64,000 nucleotides of DNA. It comes from Bacteroidetes bacterium UBA2364. Lineage in GTDB: Bacteria; Bacteroidota; Rhodothermia; Rhodothermales; UBA2364. Shown here piece after piece: positions 17,623 through 26,801 of the stretch. The translations under genes and the position numbers were made by a program. Positions within the stretch are counted from its first letter, which is position 1. Every line of letters begins with the position of its first letter. The stretch lies in NCBI GenBank assembly GCA_002344075.1, contig DDTM01000033.1, forward strand, positions 1 through 64,000. The letters are read 5' to 3'. The notes beneath the pieces were generated by a model, which saw nothing but the letters and a program-made list of their open reading frames with translations, ran no database searches and was not told where the DNA came from.

Positions 17623-18803
17623 TTTAACTCCTTTAGCTTATGATTTAAGGGATGTTTATTCGAGGTCGTTGCCGATGCCAAGGGTAAGCCTGTATTTTTC
17701 CCTACCGAGTTCCAAGCAACCGATCTTACAATGGCTTTGCCATTTATTTGGGGGTACAAATCTGAAAGAAAGGGTTTAATAAACGAACTCAGTTGTTCAA
17801 ATTCGATTAAGAACGCATCATGACCATCTTCTGAATGTAAAATTCGGAAATGCGCACGCGGTATGTGCCGCGCCAACTCCTCCTGTTCGGCAAGTGGATA
17901 TAGAAGGTCTGAGTCTATGCCAACAACCAGAACCGGAATATGCAGGCTTCGGAGTACATCCTCATAGACTCCGCGTCCTCGCGAGACATCATGTGAGTCC
18001 ATTAACTGGGTAAGCCGGACATACACATTGGCATCAAACCGTTCGGTTAGTTTTCTCCCTTGATATCGCTGGTAACTCTCGACAGCATACAAGGCTTCAC
18101 CATGAGACTCCTGCTCGACCCGACCGAAACGGTCTTGAAAAGAACGCCATGACCGATACGAAATCATGGCATTCATGCGGGCAGCCGCCAAACCTGCAAC
18201 TGGCGGGTTGGCTTCGTCGTAGTGGCCATTCTGCCAGTTAGGATCGGCATAGATTGCTGCACGTTGTGCCTCGCTCCACCCAATGGTCCAGGCTGAATGA
18301 CGCCCAGAAGCCGCAATAACGACCACGCGTTTTGCCCACTCAGGCGCCAAATAAGCCCACTCCAAGGATTGCATCCCTCCCATAGAACCACCAATAACGG
18401 CCTCAATCCCTCGTACACCTATTTGCTTCAATGCCTCGATATGGAGCCGTACCGAATCTCGGATGGTGACTCTCGGAAACACCCCACCATACCGTTTTCC
18501 GGTTTCCGGATTGATGCTGCATGGCCCTGTAGTCCCATAACAGGAACCTAATACATTTAAACACACCACCCAATACCGATCTGTATCGAACACTTTACCT
18601 GGCCCCAACAAATCCCCCCACCAGTCAGCCAAATCCGTATTTCCAGTCAAGGCATGACAGACCACCAATACATTATCTTGACGTTCATTGAGTGTACCCC
18701 ATGCCTGATAACCTACCTGTACCTCATGTAATCGGTGTTGATTTTCAAGAGTGAACTGACGGATGCATAGGGTTTGAAGATTGGATGGAATAGGGATATC
18801 CAT
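17595..18803 (-). CDS. metX: Homoserine O-acetyltransferase
   Basis: A 402-residue alpha/beta-hydrolase-fold enzyme that activates homoserine with acetyl-CoA. Motifs are VCHALTGN (oxyanion region), NVLGSCYGTTGP, the nucleophile Ser in VIGGSMGGMQSLEWA, Asp in VVGIDSDLLYP and His in SEDGHDAFLIE. The hydrolase fold ends near residue 355; the remaining 48 residues are a low-similarity tail that runs 28 bases into asd. A frameshift that removed an earlier stop is possible, as is a genuine extension. Works with MetY downstream in direct sulfhydrylation. Some relatives use succinyl-CoA instead. Confidence 0.93.
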   Translation of the reverse strand: MDIPIPSNLQTLCIRQFTLENQHRLHEVQVGYQAWGTLNERQDNVLVVCHALTGNTDLADWWGDLLGPGKVFDTDRYWVVCLNVLGSCYGTTGPCSINPETGKRYGGVFPRVTIRDSVRLHIEALKQIGVRGIEAVIGGSMGGMQSLEWAYLAPEWAKRVVVIAASGRHSAWTIGWSEAQRAAIYADPNWQNGHYDEANPPVAGLAAARMNAMISYRSWRSFQDRFGRVEQESHGEALYAVESYQRYQGRKLTERFDANVYVRLTQLMDSHDVSRGRGVYEDVLRSLHIPVLVVGIDSDLLYPLAEQEELARHIPRAHFRILHSEDGHDAFLIEFEQLSSFIKPFLSDLYPQINGKAIVRSVAWNSVGKNTGLPLASATTSNKHPLNHKLKELKCKSIVLAS

Positions 18804-18879
18804 ATTAGTTTTATTGTTAAGGTGGGCAATTAAAGGCGGAAGGACCTACAGGCTCGTCCTCCCGCCAAATCCTGATCCG

Positions 18880-20187
18880 TTAAGATGCCTGTGATGCCAC
18901 TAAGGCCTGATCCAAATCGGATTTTATGTCTTCGATGTACTCAATTCCTACCGAAAGCCGGATGAGGGAGGGCGTTACTCCAGAAGCGTGTTGTTCTTCT
19001 GCGGTTAATTGTTGGTGCGTGGTAGAGGCCGGATGAATCACCAACGTCTTTGCATCGCCAACATTGGCCAAATGACTGGCAAGTTTCACGCCATTAATGA
19101 ATGTCTTTCCGGCTTCAAGCCCACCCTTGATCCCAAAACTGAGTACACCACCAAAACCACGTTTGAGGTATTTTTTAGCTTGTTCGTGGTACGGATGACT
19201 GGCAAGACCCGGATAACTCACCCATTCTACTGCATCGTGTGTTTCCAACCATTCGGCAACTGCCTGCGCATTTTCCACATGACGTTGTACACGCAAAGAC
19301 AGGGTTTCTAAACCCTGGAGCAATAAAAAGGAATTAAAAGGACTTTGTGAAGGGCCATAATCCCGCAACCCTTCCACTCTTGCACGGATAATAAAAGCCA
19401 CATTTACGCCAAGCACGCCTGTGCTGCCAAAAACTTCCCAAAAGTTAAGGCCGTGATAGCCCGGCGAAGGTGCGGTAAACGTCGGAAAACGGCCATTATC
19501 CCAAGGAAACGTACCCGCGTCCACAATTACGCCTCCAATAGCCGTTCCGTGCCCACCAATCCACTTTGTGGCCGAATGGACGACGATGTCTGCCCCATGT
19601 TCAATCGGGCGAAAGAGATACCCCCCAGCACCAAAGGTATTATCCACAACCAAAGGTACACCGTGTTTTTTGGCAATGGCTGCAATCGCATCAAAATCTG
19701 GTACATTAAATCTTGGATTTCCAATTGTTTCCACATAGATCGCCTTCGTTCGTTCATCAATTAAAGATTCGATACTGGCAGGATCGTCGCCATCTGCAAA
19801 CCTAACCTGAATACCGATACGTGGGAACTGAACCTTAAATTGATTATACGTTCCACCATAAAGGTAACTCGTGGTCACAATATTATCCCCAACCTCGGCC
19901 AAAGTCGTCAAGGCCAAGAACTGCGCCGCTTGCCCAGACGAAGTAGCCAGCGCAGCCACTCCTCCTTCCAGTGCAGCCACACGCTGTTCAAAAACATCAT
20001 TTGTGGGATTCATAATCCGGGTATAGATATTTCCGAACTCCTTCAAGGCAAATAAGTTGGCGCCATGATCGGCATCATTAAATGTATAGGAACTTGTCGC
20101 ATAGATCGGAACAGCCCGCGCATTGGTTCCGGGTGCTGGCGTTTGTCCTGCATGAAGTTGTAGGGTGTCGAAGTGTAATCCGCTCAT
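18880..20187 (-). CDS. metY: O-acetylhomoserine sulfhydrylase
   Basis: A 435-residue PLP enzyme of the Cys/Met metabolism family that makes homocysteine from O-acetylhomoserine and sulfide. The PLP Lys lies in VVHSATKWIGGHGT, with DNTFGAGGYLFRP just before it. YTRIMNPTNDVFE and SSGQAAQFLAL are the N-terminal motifs. The large-domain insertion HGLNFWEVFG is typical of MetY rather than MetB or MetC. It is the first gene after the SAM riboswitch, so it is expected to be expressed when SAM is low. Confidence 0.96.
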   Translation of the reverse strand: MSGLHFDTLQLHAGQTPAPGTNARAVPIYATSSYTFNDADHGANLFALKEFGNIYTRIMNPTNDVFEQRVAALEGGVAALATSSGQAAQFLALTTLAEVGDNIVTTSYLYGGTYNQFKVQFPRIGIQVRFADGDDPASIESLIDERTKAIYVETIGNPRFNVPDFDAIAAIAKKHGVPLVVDNTFGAGGYLFRPIEHGADIVVHSATKWIGGHGTAIGGVIVDAGTFPWDNGRFPTFTAPSPGYHGLNFWEVFGSTGVLGVNVAFIIRARVEGLRDYGPSQSPFNSFLLLQGLETLSLRVQRHVENAQAVAEWLETHDAVEWVSYPGLASHPYHEQAKKYLKRGFGGVLSFGIKGGLEAGKTFINGVKLASHLANVGDAKTLVIHPASTTHQQLTAEEQHASGVTPSLIRLSVGIEYIEDIKSDLDQALVASQAS

Positions 20188-20280
20188 GATTTTGCTCGTT
20201 GTTTAAATGGGGTAAGTGGTTAAACAAAGAACATTCATCCAGTCTCAACGTCCTGATGTAGATTGGCCATGCTTGCGCGC

Positions 20281-20319
20281 AAAAGCAAAAGCCTCAACTA
20301 CATCGGAGGTAGAAGAGGC
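20281..20319 (-). terminator. Terminator of the SAM riboswitch expression platform
   Basis: On the minus strand GCCTC (20319-20315) pairs with GAGGC (20295-20291), with an inner CTAC/GTAG pairing, followed by TTTTGCTTTT. It lies between the aptamer and metY, where SAM binding would favour termination. Confidence 0.8.
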
Positions 20320-20360
20320 GCATTTGATAAATCAAGGTATAGAATAACCGGTGTCTATCA

Positions 20361-20480
20361 AGCGTTCATCTTTCCCCGTGCGTAGCAACAAGGCAGGAAT
20401 TGGCACCTTCTTCCCTTTAATGGGGAACGGTTGCCAGAGCGTCGTAGGGCCTGTCCCTCGGCTCTTCTGGATAAATGCTT
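20361..20480 (-). ncRNA. SAM-I (S-box) riboswitch aptamer
   Basis: Read on the minus strand, the conserved S-box core appears in order: AGAAGAGCCGAGGGA, GGCCC, GACGCTCTGGCAACC, GAAGGTGCCAATTCC and TGCC. The P1 helix closes with AGCATTTATC (5') and GATGAACGCT (3'), ten pairs with one mismatch and one G-U. The 3' side is followed by a terminator and then metY, so the switch should turn off metY-metX-asd when SAM is abundant. I read the match directly; no covariance model was run. Confidence 0.93.
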
Positions 20481-20502
20481 AACTTGAAAAGAACAAGTGG
20501 GA

Positions 20503-20534
20503 CTAAGATACATTCTTTAAACTTTACAATTCAA
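20503..20534 (-). promoter_or_regulatory. Promoter of the met operon
   Basis: On the minus strand TTGAAT (20534-20529) is followed after 18 bases by TATCTTAG (20510-20503), about 20 bases before the start of the SAM aptamer, the position expected for the riboswitch transcript. Confidence 0.6.
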
Positions 20535-20722
20535 GCCCTCTATCGGAAAACCGCTAAATTTTGTTAAATGAAAGCGTTTTCTTCATGTATTGAGCAATAT
20601 TTTTTGTATTTTAGGTTAAACGAGAATCTAAACTTCCCGTCCAAGATTCAACTCTCGTGTTCCTTTATTATCTTTACTTTTTACATACCTTCACCACATT
20701 TCCAGCTCAGGGAGAACCAACC

Positions 20723-21391
20723 ATGAAAAAGTTGTATCGTCATTTACTCATTGCCAGTACCGCAGTATTACTGATCCCAACTGTTTGGGCACAAACCTCC
20801 TGGGGAGACATCCAACCCAGTGTTCCGACACCACAATCAGCGGCCTATTACACATCCAGTGGCGGAAAACCTGTGTTCCGTGCCACATCCCCACAGAACA
20901 ATCTTCCTATAGAGACAAAAATCAATCCTCATTACGCCAACTCACAGTATGGCCCTCACAACCCTGCCCCTGTACCCGGTACAGAAACCGGATGTAGTGC
21001 TTTTCCCAGAGGAAGCCAAGAAGAATTAAATTGTGAAGTGGACGGCTACAAAAATTCCTCTATGCTTCGTTTATTTCAAAATTTCGTGAAAACAAATCGT
21101 AACTCGGTGCAATGTGGAAGGTTCACAGCACAATACCAAAATATGGGTGATCATGCAGAGATAACGGTTTCAGACAATTTTAACAGTTTTGTCCTTGGAT
21201 ATCGGGATGGTATAGTCTTGATTCCAAACGACGTAGAATCCACTGTCCTGTGGCAAACCCGCGATCGGGTACTTAAAATGCTATATGCCTGCCGCGACGC
21301 TGGTATGGACACTGGTTTAGGAGGCTATCTACCTCCCGTAACCAACCGTGTCCGAACCCAGGGCGAATATAACCCTACGCGGTATAGATAA
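20723..21391 (+). CDS. Secreted cysteine-containing protein of unknown function
   Basis: A 222-residue exported protein. ATG 20723 is chosen because it gives a clean signal peptide (residues 1-23, hydrophobic core LLIASTAVLLIPTVWA) and has GGGAG at the right distance; the frame is open for 22 more codons upstream. The mature part has four Cys (in TGCSAF, ELNCEV, VQCGRF and YACRDA), which could form two disulfides, preceded by a Pro/Ser/Gln-rich low-complexity stretch. I recognise no family. It faces the met operon promoter region and ends at a terminator-like hairpin, so it is probably monocistronic. Confidence 0.75.
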   Translation: MKKLYRHLLIASTAVLLIPTVWAQTSWGDIQPSVPTPQSAAYYTSSGGKPVFRATSPQNNLPIETKINPHYANSQYGPHNPAPVPGTETGCSAFPRGSQEELNCEVDGYKNSSMLRLFQNFVKTNRNSVQCGRFTAQYQNMGDHAEITVSDNFNSFVLGYRDGIVLIPNDVESTVLWQTRDRVLKMLYACRDAGMDTGLGGYLPPVTNRVRTQGEYNPTRYR

Positions 21392-21404
21392 TGCACAAGT
21401 AAGG

Positions 21405-21436
21405 GGAAAGCGCTTCAGAATGAGGCGCTTTCTCTA
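21405..21436 (+). terminator. Hairpin downstream of the secreted Cys protein
   Basis: GAAAGCGC (21406-21413) pairs with GCGCTTTC (21425-21432) across an 11-base loop. The following T-run is weak (TCTATTA), so termination is likely but may be partial. Confidence 0.55.
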
Positions 21437-21500
21437 TTACTGACCGAAGATTCAAATTCAAAAATTAAAAACATCGTTTATCTTCCCCACAAAAACAGCT

Positions 21501-22379
21501 ATGGCATCATCCATCATAGACGGCAAAGCAATTGCGGCCCAGGTTCGGGCGGAAGTAAAAGAAGCCGTAGCCCAATGGGTGGCTCAGGGCCATCGTTCTC
21601 CTTTTCTTGCGGTGGTATTAATCGGAGATAATCCAGCGTCGGCCTCTTATGTACGTGGCAAGGCCAAAGCCTGTGCCGAGGTGGGAATGGGCAGCGAAAC
21701 GATTCAGCACCCAGCTTCTATGACCGAAAAAGCCCTGCTTGAACTGATTCAGCACCTCAATGCAGATGAGAAAGTGGATGGCATCCTCGTTCAACTCCCC
21801 CTCCCCCCCCATATGGACGAGAAAAAAGTGCTTCATGCCATTGCCCCGCAAAAAGATGTGGACGGTTTCCATCCAGAAAATGCCGGAAACTTGGTCATTG
21901 GTCAACCTGCATTTTCCCCCGCAACACCCGCTGGCGTAATGGAGCTCCTGAAAAGAAGTAGGGTTGAGACACGAGGCGCCCACGCTGTGGTTATTGGCAG
22001 ATCCAACATTGTTGGTAAACCCATGGCTAATCTGCTTATACAGCCCGGAGCAGATGCCACGGTGACCGTTTGCCATAGCCGGACCAAAAACCTGGCAGCA
22101 CTGAGCGTTCAAGCAGATATTTTGGTTGCAGCAATTGGAAAACCACATTTCGTGACTCCCGGTATGGTAAAAGAAGGGGCGGTGGTCATTGATGTAGGCA
22201 TTAACCGCATAGAAGACCCTTCCAAAAAAAATGGATACCGTTTGGTAGGCGATGTGGACTTCCATGCCGTCTCCCAAAAAGCCGCGCTTATCACTCCAGT
22301 ACCCGGAGGGGTAGGACCAATGACCATCGCCATGCTTCTCAAAAACACCTTGGCGGCTGCTACCAAGAACCATCCATAA
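21501..22379 (+). CDS. folD: Methylenetetrahydrofolate dehydrogenase/cyclohydrolase
   Basis: A 292-residue bifunctional one-carbon enzyme interconverting 5,10-methylene-THF and 10-formyl-THF with NADP. The catalytic Lys region is SYVRGKAKACAEVGM (Tyr and Lys about residues 50-56). GILVQLPLPPHMDE and KDVDGFHPENAGNLV define the substrate site, VVIGRSNIVGKPMANLL the NADP site and PVPGGVGPMTIAMLL the C-terminal signature. It is followed 18 bases later by an MscS-type gene. One-carbon supply links it loosely to the nearby methionine genes on the other strand. Confidence 0.97.
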   Translation: MASSIIDGKAIAAQVRAEVKEAVAQWVAQGHRSPFLAVVLIGDNPASASYVRGKAKACAEVGMGSETIQHPASMTEKALLELIQHLNADEKVDGILVQLPLPPHMDEKKVLHAIAPQKDVDGFHPENAGNLVIGQPAFSPATPAGVMELLKRSRVETRGAHAVVIGRSNIVGKPMANLLIQPGADATVTVCHSRTKNLAALSVQADILVAAIGKPHFVTPGMVKEGAVVIDVGINRIEDPSKKNGYRLVGDVDFHAVSQKAALITPVPGGVGPMTIAMLLKNTLAAATKNHP

Positions 22380-22397
22380 ATTTCTGAAACCATCGTT

Positions 22398-23285
22398 ATG
22401 CAACCCAAAGTCCCCGATATAAACCCGAATACACTTAAACCTTTACCTCCCCCTGATGTAGCCGGGACAGTTAAGCAACTCGCCTCCGGTGAACTGTTTT
22501 ATAATTGGGGATATATCTTGCAAGATTTACTCTATAAGGCAGCTTGGGCGTTTTTGATTCTGCTCTTCTTTTGGTTCCTCAGTAAGGTGGTGGTTCGGCT
22601 TATTCACAAAACAGCGGGTAGAACCGGGAAGAGTGGTAGTGGGGCACACCAACTACTTGCAAAAACCGCAAAACTGTTTATCTTTTCGTTTGGCCTTGTA
22701 ACGGCACTGGGCCAATTTATCAATATTACGCCCCTTTTGGCTGGCTTAGGTGTGGTTGGGCTGGCAGTTGGATTCGCCGCGCAAGACACCATCAAAAACT
22801 TTATTGCTGGGATCACCATTCTGATAGATCAGCCATTTCGTGTGGGAGATAACATTGTCTTGGAGGGAAAATACGGCGTGGTTCATGAAATCACCCTTCG
22901 TTCTACCCGTATCAAGACCGTAAACAATGAAATGATGGTCTTGCCAAACGACCAAATGATCAATGGCAAGGTCATTAACCACTCCATGCTCGGCTTATTG
23001 CGTTTGGAAATTCCGTTTTCGATTGGCTACAATGAATCCCCTACAGTGGCCAGAGACGCTGCACTTCAGATTGCCACCGCCGATCCACGTGTAGAAAAAG
23101 ATCCTCCACCCTCTGTCATTGTTACAGCAATGGCCGATTCCGGCATTTCCCTTATGCTTCGTGTATGGATCCGCAATATGGCACACGAGGTTCCCCTGCG
23201 CGGTGACCTCAACGAGGCCCTCCTTCATTCATTGCAAAAAGCAGGCATCGAAATACCGTATCCCGCAATTATTATTCGTTCTTGA
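22398..23285 (+). CDS. MscS-family mechanosensitive channel
   Basis: A 295-residue small-conductance mechanosensitive channel. Membrane helices lie at about residues 49-66 (AWAFLILLFFWFLSKVVV), 88-107 and 112-134. The last is the pore-lining TM3 with its Gly/Ala pattern (LLAGLGVVGLAVGFAAQDTI). The beta domain follows, with PFRVGDNIVLEG and VLPNDQMINGKVINHS. It acts as a pressure valve in the inner membrane. It lies between folD and ppgK with short gaps (18 and 12 bases), so the three genes are probably co-transcribed. Confidence 0.94.
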   Translation: MQPKVPDINPNTLKPLPPPDVAGTVKQLASGELFYNWGYILQDLLYKAAWAFLILLFFWFLSKVVVRLIHKTAGRTGKSGSGAHQLLAKTAKLFIFSFGLVTALGQFINITPLLAGLGVVGLAVGFAAQDTIKNFIAGITILIDQPFRVGDNIVLEGKYGVVHEITLRSTRIKTVNNEMMVLPNDQMINGKVINHSMLGLLRLEIPFSIGYNESPTVARDAALQIATADPRVEKDPPPSVIVTAMADSGISLMLRVWIRNMAHEVPLRGDLNEALLHSLQKAGIEIPYPAIIIRS

Positions 23286-23297
23286 AACCCAACCAGC

Positions 23298-24053
23298 ATG
23301 ATCAGACTTGGCATAGACATTGGCGGAAGCGGCATTAAAGGCGTTCCAATAAACACCGAAAATGGGGAAGTGATGGGGCACCGTCATCGTATTGATACCC
23401 CCCAGCCCGCTTATCCACAAACCGTTGCAGATACGGTTGCAGAAATGATTGCCCATTTTAAATGGCATGGCCCTGTTGGCTGTACCATGCCCAGTATTGT
23501 ACAGCATGGAGTCACCAAAACAGCTTCAAACATTCCACAAGAATGGATTGGGGTGAACGCAGAGGCACTTTTTAAGTCAAAAACCGGACTCGACTTTAAG
23601 GTCATCAATGATGCCGATGCTGCGGGCATGGGTGAATTACACTTCGGAGCCGCTAACGACCATCCAGGAACCGTCTTATTACTCACGGTGGGTACTGGCA
23701 TTGGATCTGCCCTATTTTGTAATGGCGTCTTGATACCCAACACCGAACTGGGTCATCTAAAAATGCACGATACCATTGCCGAGAAATATTGTGGTGACCG
23801 AGCAAGAAAAGAGCAAAAGCTAAAGTGGGCCACATGGGCTGAACGCTTCAACGAATATATTGCCCATTTAGAATTATTATTTTCGCCAGACATGTTCATT
23901 ATTGGCGGCGGAATTGCCAACAAAACGGATAAATACTGGGATTTATTAAAAACCAATGCGAAGATGGTTCCTGCTACTCTTAAAAATAATGCAGGGATTG
24001 TCGGGGCAGCCTATGCGGCACGGGAAATCCCATTTACAATTCATCCGCACTAA
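23298..24053 (+). CDS. ppgK: Polyphosphate glucokinase
   Basis: A 251-residue ROK-family sugar kinase. The phosphate loop is LGIDIGGSGIKG at the N-terminus, followed by VINDADAAGMGEL (substrate site, catalytic Asp) and LLLTVGTGIGSALF. The late block NTELGHLKMHD replaces the Cys-rich zinc motif of ordinary ROK kinases, a feature of the polyphosphate-dependent PpgK group, and the protein is shorter than ROK glucokinases. It is expected to phosphorylate glucose using polyphosphate or ATP. It ends 4 bases before the convergent dapF stop. Confidence 0.9.
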   Translation: MIRLGIDIGGSGIKGVPINTENGEVMGHRHRIDTPQPAYPQTVADTVAEMIAHFKWHGPVGCTMPSIVQHGVTKTASNIPQEWIGVNAEALFKSKTGLDFKVINDADAAGMGELHFGAANDHPGTVLLLTVGTGIGSALFCNGVLIPNTELGHLKMHDTIAEKYCGDRARKEQKLKWATWAERFNEYIAHLELLFSPDMFIIGGGIANKTDKYWDLLKTNAKMVPATLKNNAGIVGAAYAAREIPFTIHPH

Positions 24054-24057
24054 TCTA

Positions 24058-24924
24058 TTAAAGGTATATACTGCCCCGAAATACCGTTGCCGTTGGCCCG
24101 GCCTGATACAATGCTGAAAATACACCTTCAGCAAACGTAAACCCCACTTCAATATCCCCTCCCTTCGGGCTTAGGTGGACGTGGTTGCTGTGAACTAAAT
24201 GCCTGGTACGCGCCACGATAGCTGCTGCCAAAGCGCCTGTCCCACAGGCAAGCGTCTCCGCTTCCACACCTTTTTCATAGGTACGAATGCGTAAATGGGC
24301 TGGTGAAGTATCGGAACCCGAATCCATTACTCCCACAAAGTTCATATTAATACCATATGGGGCAAACACTGGATGCCAGCGAAGCAAAGGTCCCCAAAAC
24401 GCTACATCAAATTCCCAAACGTCCGCTACAAAGGCCACAGCATGTTGTGTTCCGGTAAACACATAATCAATTGGCCCCATAGCAGAATAAGCTTCTGCTG
24501 AAACAAAAACATCCGGACGATAATCCTGAAATAGAGGCATAGACAATCGAACGGGTAAATCGGCATCTTCCGGCACCATCGCGTGGTACAAACCAGCCGA
24601 AGTATCAAACCGAAGTACTGGTTTTCGGATACCCGATTCATGTGCGAACCGGCTCAGGACACGCGCACCGTTGCCACACATCAACCCTAAAGAGCCGTCG
24701 GCATTAAAGTAGCGCATCCGGAAGTCTAAGTCTGGCTCAGTATCTTCATCTGTCAAACATAAAGCCAACAAGCCATCTGCGCCAATTCCGAGCCGCCGAT
24801 GACAAAGACGAGCAGCCATTTCAGACAATTGTGCATCATCAAAGTGATAAAAACGATTATCAATCACTACAAAGTCATTGCCTGCCCCGTGCATTTTCGT
24901 AAATTCAAGCACTAAACGTCTCAT
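24058..24924 (-). CDS. dapF: Diaminopimelate epimerase
   Basis: A 288-residue PLP-independent racemase that converts LL- to meso-diaminopimelate for lysine and peptidoglycan. Both catalytic Cys are present: one in MCGNGARVLSRFA and one in LACGTGALAAA. The N-terminal FTKMHGAGNDFVVID is the family signature. It supplies the meso-DAP that the MurE encoded at 40.8-42.3 kb appears to use (DNPR motif). It converges with ppgK and diverges from phoH. Confidence 0.96.
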   Translation of the reverse strand: MRRLVLEFTKMHGAGNDFVVIDNRFYHFDDAQLSEMAARLCHRRLGIGADGLLALCLTDEDTEPDLDFRMRYFNADGSLGLMCGNGARVLSRFAHESGIRKPVLRFDTSAGLYHAMVPEDADLPVRLSMPLFQDYRPDVFVSAEAYSAMGPIDYVFTGTQHAVAFVADVWEFDVAFWGPLLRWHPVFAPYGINMNFVGVMDSGSDTSPAHLRIRTYEKGVEAETLACGTGALAAAIVARTRHLVHSNHVHLSPKGGDIEVGFTFAEGVFSALYQAGPTATVFRGSIYL

Positions 24925-25010
24925 AAACCTGCTTTGGAGTACGTTAAGAATAAAAGGATATTCCTTCTTTATAAATTTTACAATTTACGCTCTTAAGAAC
25001 CCCACATCCG

Positions 25011-25973
25011 TTGATCGAAAAAAAATTAACACTAAGCAAAGTAGAACCGGTATTGCTTTTTGGTCATAACGACCATCATCTCCGCAAAATTGAATCGGGA
25101 TACGAAAAAACACGCATTACCGCACGAGGCAACGAGCTTTATCTAAAAGGCGAGGCCCAAGACCTTGCACAATTAGAGCGCATCTTCGAGGAACTTAGCC
25201 TCATCGTCCATAAAAACGGTCATCTGACGGATAAAGATGTAGATACTGTCTTGGACTTGGCACGCCTCAATGGTGGCCCCAAATCCGGCGAAGCTCAAGA
25301 TGCAGCCTTGCTATTCACTCAAAATGGCGGCCTTATCCGTCCGAAGAATGAAGGTCAGCGAAAGATGGTTCAGGCGGCACGTAGTCATGACATCGTTTTT
25401 GCGATTGGGCCGGCAGGAACGGGGAAAACCTATATTGCCGTAGCACTTGCCGTAGCAGCCCTTAAATCTCGCCTGGTGAAACGCATCGTACTCGCCCGCC
25501 CTGCCGTAGAAGCTGGTGAAAGTTTAGGGTTTTTACCAGGCGACCTTCGGGATAAAATTGATCCATACCTTCGTCCTTTGTACGATGCCTTAGAAGACAT
25601 GCTCCCTGCCGATAAACTGAGAGGCTTGATGGAGCAAAACCTGATTGAAATTGTCCCACTCGCTTATATGCGCGGACGTACACTGAACTCGGCATTTGTG
25701 ATTTTGGACGAGGCCCAAAACGCCACCAATACCCAAATGAAAATGTTCCTAACACGTCTTGGCGCCAATAGCCGTGCGATGGTGACGGGTGATATTACCC
25801 AGACCGATTTACCCAAACGAAGTCAAAGTGGATTGATCCATGTGCAAGAGATTTTAGAAGGCGTGGAAGGAATCTCTTTTGTCTATCTGAAAAAGTCGGA
25901 TGTTGTGCGCCACCAATTGGTACAAGACATTATCGAAGCCTATGACCGCTTCGATACCGATCTGGAGGGATAG
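25011..25973 (+). CDS. phoH: PhoH-like ATPase
   Basis: A 320-residue cytoplasmic protein of the PhoH family, which has an RNA helicase-like P-loop ATPase core. Residues 1-65 form a small N-terminal domain. Walker A is AIGPAGTGKTYIA at about residue 130, followed by RPAVEAGESLGFLPGDL, Walker B FVILDEAQNATNTQ and MVTGDITQTDLP, all hallmarks of PhoH. The only sensible start in the frame is TTG 25011; an in-frame stop lies 36 bases further upstream. The physiological role (often placed with rRNA maturation and YbeY) is inferred from the family. Confidence 0.93.
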   Translation: MIEKKLTLSKVEPVLLFGHNDHHLRKIESGYEKTRITARGNELYLKGEAQDLAQLERIFEELSLIVHKNGHLTDKDVDTVLDLARLNGGPKSGEAQDAALLFTQNGGLIRPKNEGQRKMVQAARSHDIVFAIGPAGTGKTYIAVALAVAALKSRLVKRIVLARPAVEAGESLGFLPGDLRDKIDPYLRPLYDALEDMLPADKLRGLMEQNLIEIVPLAYMRGRTLNSAFVILDEAQNATNTQMKMFLTRLGANSRAMVTGDITQTDLPKRSQSGLIHVQEILEGVEGISFVYLKKSDVVRHQLVQDIIEAYDRFDTDLEG

Positions 25974-25974
25974 A

Positions 25975-26766
25975 ATGCAGTATGGCTTATTGGAGGTTTT
26001 TCACCTGAATGAAGGAAAGTTCAATGTTGGCGCGGATAAAAGATTGGTTCCACACATCGAAGGCCAGCCCTTCCCACCGAGAACTTTACATGTGGCCGCG
26101 AATGCCTTTGTCGTTCGAACACCCAACGAAGTTGTCCTTTTTGACACCGGACTGGGCGAGGAAGCAGAAGGCCGAAACATCTCTTTTCTAACCGATCAAC
26201 TGGCACATTTAGGCGTATCCCGCGAAGAAGTATCAAAGGTTTTTTTGAGCCATTTTCATGCAGACCACATTGGTGGAGCAACGTATCAGGTTGGATTCGA
26301 GCGACGTCCCACCTTCCCAAATGCTACATACTTTGCTCAGCAACGAGAAGCAAAGACTCCTTATGCTGGACGATCAAATGATTTACGCGCCATCACCATT
26401 GATGTACTTGAAGAACATGGCCAATTGGTTTGGTTGGATGGCAATGGCTGGATCGAAGACCTGATCGAGTATGAAGTGACAGGCGGTCATACGCCTTTCC
26501 ACCAAATCGCATGGCTTCACTTTGACGGATTGGTAGTGCTGTTTGGCGGCGATGTACTCCCACAACCTACACAAGTAACCCGCCGCTTTTTGGCCAAGTA
26601 TGATTATCAGCCAGAGCAATCTGCCGAATGGCGTCAAAAAATGGCACGGCGTGCTTATGAAAATGGTGCGATGATGCTTTTTTATCATTCCACTTCCTAT
26701 CCCGCAGCTTTCTTACCCGCTTTTAACGAAAAAATAGGCTACAAATTGGAACCTGTCTCCCTTTAG
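25975..26766 (+). CDS. MBL-fold metallohydrolase
   Basis: A 263-residue metallo-beta-lactamase-fold hydrolase. The zinc motif HFHADHIGG lies near residue 87, and further ligand positions are the His in VTGGHTPFHQIAW and the Asp in FGGDVLP. The frame is open upstream inside phoH, but ATG 25975 is preceded by GGAGG and lies one base after the phoH stop, implying coupling. The layout (VLFDTGLG, then FLSHFHADH) resembles lactonase or quinone-type MBL enzymes. The substrate is not identifiable. Confidence 0.88.
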   Translation: MQYGLLEVFHLNEGKFNVGADKRLVPHIEGQPFPPRTLHVAANAFVVRTPNEVVLFDTGLGEEAEGRNISFLTDQLAHLGVSREEVSKVFLSHFHADHIGGATYQVGFERRPTFPNATYFAQQREAKTPYAGRSNDLRAITIDVLEEHGQLVWLDGNGWIEDLIEYEVTGGHTPFHQIAWLHFDGLVVLFGGDVLPQPTQVTRRFLAKYDYQPEQSAEWRQKMARRAYENGAMMLFYHSTSYPAAFLPAFNEKIGYKLEPVSL

Positions 26767-26801
26767 CCTCAATCTTTTTACAGATCCTTTACCAAAATCG
26801 C

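Noticed and set aside
21618..22403. 261-codon frame antisense to folD
   Set aside because: Composition is unlike a protein (rich in His, Cys, Gly and Asn), no family match, and it mirrors a strongly conserved gene.
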